From JBIIUJ01 sp044340025 (GTDB lineage Bacteria; Pseudomonadota; Alphaproteobacteria; Caulobacterales; Aquidulcibacteraceae): a stretch of 8,353 nucleotides of DNA. Shown here piece by piece: positions 5,679 to 8,353 of this stretch. Both the position numbers and the translations under genes were made by a program. The stretch's first letter is position 1; each line of letters opens with the position of its first letter. The DNA is taken from assembly GCA_044340025.1 (NCBI GenBank), contig JBIIUJ010000119.1, forward strand, positions 1 to 8,353. The letters are read 5' to 3'. The notes under the pieces were generated by a model. It had not been told where the DNA came from. It saw only the letters and a program-made list of their open reading frames with translations, and made no database searches.

Positions 5679-7250
5679 TTACTCCGCCGCGATGGCGGCT
5701 GGATCGGCCGGCGGCGTCCACTTCAGGATCGGCTTCCTCGCCGCGCGGGTCTCGTCCAGCCGCTTGACGGGGGCGAGGTGGGGGGCGCCCTTGAAGCGGG
5801 CGTGATCGCCCTCCTTCGCGGCCACGGCCAGCGCCCGCATGGAGGCGATGAAGCCATCGAGGCTGGCGCGGCTTTCGGTCTCGGTCGGCTCGATCAGCAT
5901 GGCGCCATGCACCACCAGCGGGAAATACATGGTCATGGGGTGGAAGCCCTCGTCGATCATCGCCTTGGCGAAATCGAGCGTCTCCACCCCCGTGCCGGCA
6001 AGGAAGCTGTCGTCGAACAGGGCTTCGTGCATGCAGGCGCCCTCGAAGGCCGGCGTCATCACGTCCTTCAGTCGGGCGAGGATGTAATTGGCGTTGAGCA
6101 CCGCATCCTCCGCCGCCTGGCGCAGGCCATCCGCCCCGTGGCTGAGCATGTAGCTCATGGCGCGCACGAACATGCCCATCTGGCCATGGAAGGCGCACAT
6201 GCGGCCAAAGGCGGCGGGCGCATCCACGCCGTGCTCGGTCAGCGTCAGGCCGCCGGCTGTCTTCGTTACGAAGGGCACCGGCGCAAAGGGCGCAAGCGCG
6301 GCCGACAGCACCGTGGGGCCAGAGCCGGGTCCGCCCCCGCCATGGGGCGTCGACATGGTCTTGTGCAAATTCATGTGCATGGCGTCCACGCCCAGGTCGC
6401 CCGGCCGCACCCGCCCGACAATCGCGTTGTAGTTCGCCCCGTCGCAGTAGAAATAGCCGCCAGCCGCATGGATCAGGTCGGCGATCTCCCTGATGTCGCG
6501 CTCGAACAGGCCGCAGGTGTTCGGGTTGGTCAGCATGATGCCGGCCACGTCCGGGCCCAGCTTGGTCTTGAGGTCTTCCAGATCGACGCGGCCATCGGGG
6601 GCGGCCTTGATCTCATCGACGTGAAAGCCGCATTGCACGGCTGTGGCCGGATTGGTGCCATGGGCGCTTTCCGGCACAAGCACGCGCCGGCGCCCGGTCT
6701 CGCCGCGCGCATCCAGCGCCGCGCGGATCGCCAGCATGCCGCAAAGCTCGCCATGCGCGCCCGCCTTGGGGCTGAGCGCCACCGCCTCCATGCCCGTGAG
6801 CGTCAGGAGCCAGTGGGCGAGCTGATCCATCAGCGCCAGCGCGCCCTGCACGGTCTGAACCGGCTGGAGCGGGTGGATGTCGGCAAAGCCGGGCAGACGC
6901 GCCATCCGCTCGTTCAGGCGCGGATTGTGCTTCATCGTGCACGAGCCAAGCGGGAAGATGCCCAGATCGATCGCGTAATTGCGCTGCGACAGGCGCACGT
7001 AATGGCGCACCGTCTCCGGCTCGGAGAGGCCGGGCAGGCCAATCGCGCCCTCGCGCGTCAGGCCGGCCAGCCTGTCGGCCCTGCCCCTGGGCGTGGGCAG
7101 ATCCACGCCCGTCTTGTCGGGCGAGCCGATCTCGAAGATCAGCTTTTCGGTCTGGAGCAGGCCGCGCGCGCCCGACGTGGTGCGGATGGCGAGCATATCG
7201 TCGTTGGCGGGGGCGGGCTGGGTGGGTCGGCCCTGGGTGTTCATGGTCAT
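5679..7250 (-). CDS. gcvPB: Glycine dehydrogenase (decarboxylating) subunit 2
   Basis: The PLP-binding half of the split P-protein of the glycine cleavage system. With GcvPA it decarboxylates glycine and passes the aminomethyl group to lipoyl-GcvH, leading to one-carbon folate units. The protein has 523 residues, as usual for this subunit. Visible hallmarks are FPLGSCTMKHNP (99-110), PKAGAHGE (161-168), SAHGTNPA (195-202), TNPNTCGLFE (241-250), the DGANYN segment (270-275) and the cofactor-binding LHKTMSTPHGGGGPG (295-309), where K297 is the predicted Schiff-base lysine. The start ATG at 7250 overlaps the gcvPA stop as ATGA and has a GAGG site 7 nt upstream; a second ATG two codons on (7244) is less well spaced. 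The tail beyond about residue 485 (PVKRLDETRAARKPILKW) is intact. The overlap implies stoichiometric, coupled synthesis with GcvPA. Confidence 0.97.
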   Translation of the reverse strand: MTMNTQGRPTQPAPANDDMLAIRTTSGARGLLQTEKLIFEIGSPDKTGVDLPTPRGRADRLAGLTREGAIGLPGLSEPETVRHYVRLSQRNYAIDLGIFPLGSCTMKHNPRLNERMARLPGFADIHPLQPVQTVQGALALMDQLAHWLLTLTGMEAVALSPKAGAHGELCGMLAIRAALDARGETGRRRVLVPESAHGTNPATAVQCGFHVDEIKAAPDGRVDLEDLKTKLGPDVAGIMLTNPNTCGLFERDIREIADLIHAAGGYFYCDGANYNAIVGRVRPGDLGVDAMHMNLHKTMSTPHGGGGPGSGPTVLSAALAPFAPVPFVTKTAGGLTLTEHGVDAPAAFGRMCAFHGQMGMFVRAMSYMLSHGADGLRQAAEDAVLNANYILARLKDVMTPAFEGACMHEALFDDSFLAGTGVETLDFAKAMIDEGFHPMTMYFPLVVHGAMLIEPTETESRASLDGFIASMRALAVAAKEGDHARFKGAPHLAPVKRLDETRAARKPILKWTPPADPAAIAAE

Positions 7251-8353
7251 GCCAGCACCTCTGTGAGTGCGGCCGCATAGGCGGCGATGTCTTCGGGCGT
7301 ATTGGTTTCGGTGGCGGCGGCGAGGATCACGTCCTCCATCGCGCCAGGGTTCAGCCGCGCATAGGGCACGCCGCCCAGCACGCCCCTGGCCGCCAGCGCG
7401 TCGATCACCTGCTTTGCCGGCCTTGGCGTGCGATAGGCGAACTCGTTGAAGAAGCGCCCGGTCAGCACCTCCACCCCCGGCACGGCGGCGATCGCATCGG
7501 CAAGATCGCACGCCGCTTCGTGGTTGAGCTGGGCGAGCTGGCGATAGCCCTTCTCGCCCAGAAGGGTCATGTGAATTGTGAATGCAAGGCTACACAGCCC
7601 TGAATTGGTGCAGATATTGGATGTCGCCTTGTCGCGCCGGATATGCTGCTCGCGGGTGGAGAGCGTGAGCACGAAGCCCCGCTCGCCCGCCGCATCGACC
7701 GTTTCACCGGCGAGGCGCCCGGGCATCTGGCGCATGAACTTCTCCTTGCAGGTGAAGAGGCCCACATACGGCCCGCCGAAGTTCAGCGCATTGCCGATCG
7801 ACTGGCCCTCCCCCACCGCGATATCCACGCCATAGGCGCCCGGCGGGGCGATGAGGCCAAAGGCCACCACCTCGGTGAACACCGCCACGGAGAGCGCGCC
7901 CGCGCCGCGCGCAGCCTCTGCAACGGGGCCGAGATCGCTGACCGTGCCGAACACGTTGGGCGACTGCACCACGACGCAGGCCACGTCCGGGCCGAGCTTT
8001 TCCATCACAGCGGCCTCCGCATCGATCGCCGGGGGAAGCTGCACCACGCTGAGGCCCAGATGCTTGGCCTGAGTGCGCGCGGTTTCGGCATAGTGCGGAT
8101 GCAGACCGCCAGAGAGCACAACGGTTTTCCGCTTGGTCACGCGCGCGGCCATCACAACGGCTTCGGCGCAGGCGGTCGAGCCGTCATACATGGAGGCGTT
8201 GGCCACCTCCATCGCGGTCGCCATCGCCACCTGGGACTGGAACTCGAACAGCGCCTGCATCGTGCCCTGCGCGATTTCGGGCTGATAGGGCGTGTACGTG
8301 GTGAGAAACTCCGAGCGCTGAATAAGGTGATCCACGCTCGCGGGCACATGGTG
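7247..8353 (-). CDS. gcvPA: Glycine dehydrogenase (decarboxylating) subunit 1 (5' end outside window)
   Basis: The partner subunit of the split glycine decarboxylase; with GcvPB it forms the P-protein that decarboxylates glycine. The last 368 codons are visible. Split GcvPA proteins usually have about 450 residues, so roughly 80 N-terminal residues are missing. The visible part opens HHVPASVDHLIQRSEF, a conserved internal GcvPA segment, so the GTG at 8347 is an internal valine and not a start. Further family landmarks in visible numbering are TPYQPEIAQG (21-30), ANASMYDGSTA (51-61), GLHPHY (83-88), GPYVGLF (194-200) and TSNICTNSGLC (244-254). The PLP lysine is in the other subunit, as expected. 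The TGA stop overlaps the gcvPB start by 4 bp. Upstream genes, often gcvT and gcvH in such clusters, are outside the window. Confidence 0.97.
   Translation of the reverse strand, partial: HHVPASVDHLIQRSEFLTTYTPYQPEIAQGTMQALFEFQSQVAMATAMEVANASMYDGSTACAEAVVMAARVTKRKTVVLSGGLHPHYAETARTQAKHLGLSVVQLPPAIDAEAAVMEKLGPDVACVVVQSPNVFGTVSDLGPVAEAARGAGALSVAVFTEVVAFGLIAPPGAYGVDIAVGEGQSIGNALNFGGPYVGLFTCKEKFMRQMPGRLAGETVDAAGERGFVLTLSTREQHIRRDKATSNICTNSGLCSLAFTIHMTLLGEKGYRQLAQLNHEAACDLADAIAAVPGVEVLTGRFFNEFAYRTPRPAKQVIDALAARGVLGGVPYARLNPGAMEDVILAAATETNTPEDIAAYAAALTEVLA
7258..7261 (-). promoter_or_regulatory. Ribosome-binding site of gcvPB
   Basis: GAGG on the minus strand within the last codons of gcvPA, 7 nt before the ATG at 7250. 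It favours that ATG over the one at 7244 (13 nt away) as the gcvPB start. Confidence 0.6.

Noticed and set aside
5625..7280. Very long plus-strand open frame (551 codons) opposite gcvPB
   Set aside because: Its translation is low-complexity, rich in Arg, His, Gly and Ala, with no domain. It is the antisense shadow of gcvPB, where high third-position GC removes stop codons.
7251..7511. N-terminal extension of gcvPB inside gcvPA
   Set aside because: The region encodes the GcvPA C-terminus in another frame, and the ATGA overlap with a good ribosome-binding site marks the real start.
8345..8347. GTG as the start codon of gcvPA
   Set aside because: The two codons before it continue the conserved HHVPA segment of GcvPA, so the gene runs off the window and this is an internal valine.
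1..8353. An undescribed system, mobile element, CRISPR array, toxin-antitoxin pair, prophage or RNA gene
   Set aside because: Both strands are accounted for by housekeeping genes with intact motifs and short spacers; no regularly spaced repeats, transposase, integrase, tRNA-like fold or unexplained conserved open frame was seen.

Overview
The window is a compact, very GC-rich piece of bacterial chromosome with every gene on the minus strand, so it is read here from high to low coordinates. Gene content and order point to an alphaproteobacterium. The evidence is a glycine decarboxylase P-protein split into two subunits, the block fabD-fabG-acpP-fabF-mltG-yicC-gmk, and strong G/C bias at codon third positions. 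A Caulobacterales/Maricaulales-type or sphingomonad-like organism would fit, but the sequence alone does not fix the family.

Layout in transcription order: (1) 8353-7247, the 3' part of gcvPA, continuing beyond the window; (2) 7250-5679, gcvPB, joined to gcvPA by a 4-bp ATGA overlap; (3) 5678-5425, a 254-bp spacer holding a REP-like composite inverted repeat and, next to fabD, a weak promoter candidate; (4) 5424-2081, the fatty acid synthesis genes fabD, fabG, acpP and fabF; (5) 2076-3, mltG, yicC and the 5' end of gmk, each 4-6 bp from or overlapping its neighbour. The only sizeable spacer inside the fab-gmk block is the 128-bp fabG-acpP gap, which carries two clear dyads and a strong acpP ribosome-binding site.

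How the genes work together: FabD loads malonate onto the phosphopantetheine arm of AcpP, FabF condenses it with the growing acyl chain, and FabG makes the first reduction. MltG ends peptidoglycan glycan strands at the inner membrane, YicC is an endoribonuclease-family protein, and Gmk makes GDP from GMP. The co-transcribed set therefore joins envelope lipid supply, cell-wall processing, RNA turnover and guanine nucleotide supply, all growth-linked tasks. GcvPA and GcvPB form the glycine-decarboxylating P-protein of the glycine cleavage system and are probably a separate transcription unit.

All complete genes look intact, with catalytic residues in place and usual family lengths. I found no mobile element, CRISPR array, RNA gene, phage or defence gene, and no sign of an undescribed system. 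The points worth a second look are small non-coding ones: the REP-like element, the acpP leader dyads, and the apparently leaderless start of fabD.
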